Program-made: the position numbers and the translations under genes
Part shown: positions 63,353-64,000 of the stretch, in pieces
How the letters are laid out: every line of letters begins with the position of its first letter
Numbering within the stretch: the first letter of the stretch is position 1
Assembly (NCBI GenBank): GCA_028292625.1
Contig: JAQGLY010000095.1
Location: 1-64,000 of the forward strand
Direction: 5' to 3'
Source of the DNA: Herbaspirillum sp.
GTDB lineage: Bacteria > Pseudomonadota > Gammaproteobacteria > Burkholderiales > Burkholderiaceae_D
DNA length: 64,000 nucleotides
The notes under the pieces: model-generated
Database searches by the model: none
Told to the model about the DNA's origin: nothing
The model's input: the letters and a program-made list of their open reading frames with translations, nothing else

Positions 63353-64000
63353 ATGTCTATCCCGGCAAGCGCAATCGTAAGTATTAACCCAGGCGTCATC
63401 AGCGGGGGCGGATCCGCTCTTGTGCTCAACGGCGTGATGTTGACGAACAATGCAGCTGTTCCGATTGGTGCAGTACAGCCCTTTGCATCGGCGATCGCCG
63501 TGTCGAATTTTTTCGGTGCATCCTCGGTAGAAGCTTTGCTTGCTGGGATCTATTTTTCCGGTTTCGATAATTCTACTGTTAAGCCGGGCAATCTGCTGTT
63601 TTCCCAGTATGCCGCAGCGCCGGTATCGGCTTATGTCCGCGGAGGAGTCGTTTCAGCCATGACGCTCTCGCAGCTACAGGCGCTGAGCGGCACCCTCGCG
63701 ATCACTATCGATGGCACCCTGAAAACATCATCCACGATCAACCTATCGGCCGCTACAAGCTTTTCGAATGCCGCCACAATCATCGCCGCAGGCTTTACCT
63801 CCTTGGGCGGCACTGTTTCATATGACTCAGTGCGCGGCTCGTTCGTCATCACGTCAGCAACTCAGGGCGCCACATCGACGATCGGTTACGCGTCCGGTAC
63901 GCTCTCCGCAGGACTATTGCTGACATCTGCGACTGGGGCAGTATTGTCGCAGGGCGCAATCGCATCGACCCCGGCTGGCGCGATGAACGCGATCACCCAG
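63353..64000 (+). CDS. DUF3383 tail protein, 3' end beyond the window
   Basis: The frame opens MSIPASAIVSINPGVISGGG, then SALVLNGVMLTNNAAVPIGA and NFFGASSVEALLAGIYFSGF and stays open to the window edge (216 codons). MSIPAS, the N-P-G-V start and FxGxxS-x-E-x-x-x-A-x-x-Y-F-x-G-F are the marks of DUF3383, a sheath-like tail protein of contractile-tail phages. GGAG lies nine bases before the ATG. The Thr/Ser/Ala-rich stretch from about residue 105 is an outward domain. Confidence 0.88.
   Translation, partial: MSIPASAIVSINPGVISGGGSALVLNGVMLTNNAAVPIGAVQPFASAIAVSNFFGASSVEALLAGIYFSGFDNSTVKPGNLLFSQYAAAPVSAYVRGGVVSAMTLSQLQALSGTLAITIDGTLKTSSTINLSAATSFSNAATIIAAGFTSLGGTVSYDSVRGSFVITSATQGATSTIGYASGTLSAGLLLTSATGAVLSQGAIASTPAGAMNAITQ

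Noticed and set aside
1..64000. CRISPR arrays, insertion sequences and rRNA genes
   Set aside because: No regularly spaced direct repeats, no transposase-like frame with terminal repeats and no rRNA segment were seen anywhere in the window by reading; no search program was run.

Overview
The window looks like a piece of a GC-rich betaproteobacterial chromosome (Burkholderiales, most likely Oxalobacteraceae; inferred from gene content and base composition, not proven) carrying the left three quarters or more of a lambda-like temperate prophage.

Host part, 1-18.3 kb. After the tail of a BON-domain gene and three small unknown genes come two unrelated sets of molybdenum hydroxylases. On the minus strand (1566-5610) an IorB-type molybdopterin subunit, a [2Fe-2S] subunit and a triheme cytochrome c form an overlapping operon able to pass electrons from substrate to the respiratory chain. 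On the plus strand (7956-11854) is a paoABC-type periplasmic aldehyde oxidoreductase. Between and after them lie a fatty acid hydroxylase, two PEP-CTERM surface proteins, a nucleosidase-like protein, two acyltransferase-3 membrane proteins, a hemerythrin, a DUF305 protein and a PH-domain membrane protein.

Prophage, about 18.3 kb to beyond the right edge. The left junction is the 3' half of a tRNA-Pro(GGG) next to a tyrosine integrase. The left arm reads leftward: a pL-like promoter near 32.2 kb, small accessory genes, a recombination module (coiled-coil protein, ERF annealing protein, YqaJ-type exonuclease, SSB), two HNH-type genes, more accessory genes, then DUF4224 and integrase. From 32.3 to 37.4 kb lie probable morons: RhuM, several small envelope-directed proteins and an Arc-like regulator, followed by a small gene under a LexA box. 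The immunity switch is at 37.4-38.1 kb: a repressor without a self-cleavage domain and a Cro-like protein, with operator sequences that recur at pL. Rightward follow a CII-like regulator, a SNF2 helicase-methyltransferase fusion, NinB-like and NinG proteins, a DnaT-like DUF1376 protein, a replication P-like protein, accessory genes, a phosphatase and a zinc-finger protein in the position of antiterminator Q.

A strong promoter at 47.9 kb, a hairpin-rich leader and a terminator resemble the lambda pR'-tR' unit. A HicAB module is inserted opposite to it. The late genes follow: a small protein, a LamG/GH30 hydrolase, terminase, DUF1073 portal, Mu F-like head protein, a NUDIX-DUF2213 fusion, repeat-bearing cement protein, DUF2184 capsid, connector and tail-joining proteins and the start of a DUF3383 tail protein, which suggests a contractile tail. 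Lysis genes, baseplate and the right attachment site lie outside.

The main leads are the proposed SOS-antirepressor switch, the helicase-methyltransferase fusion, the GH30 enzyme among structural genes and the possible late leader RNA. No CRISPR array, rRNA or complete tRNA was seen.
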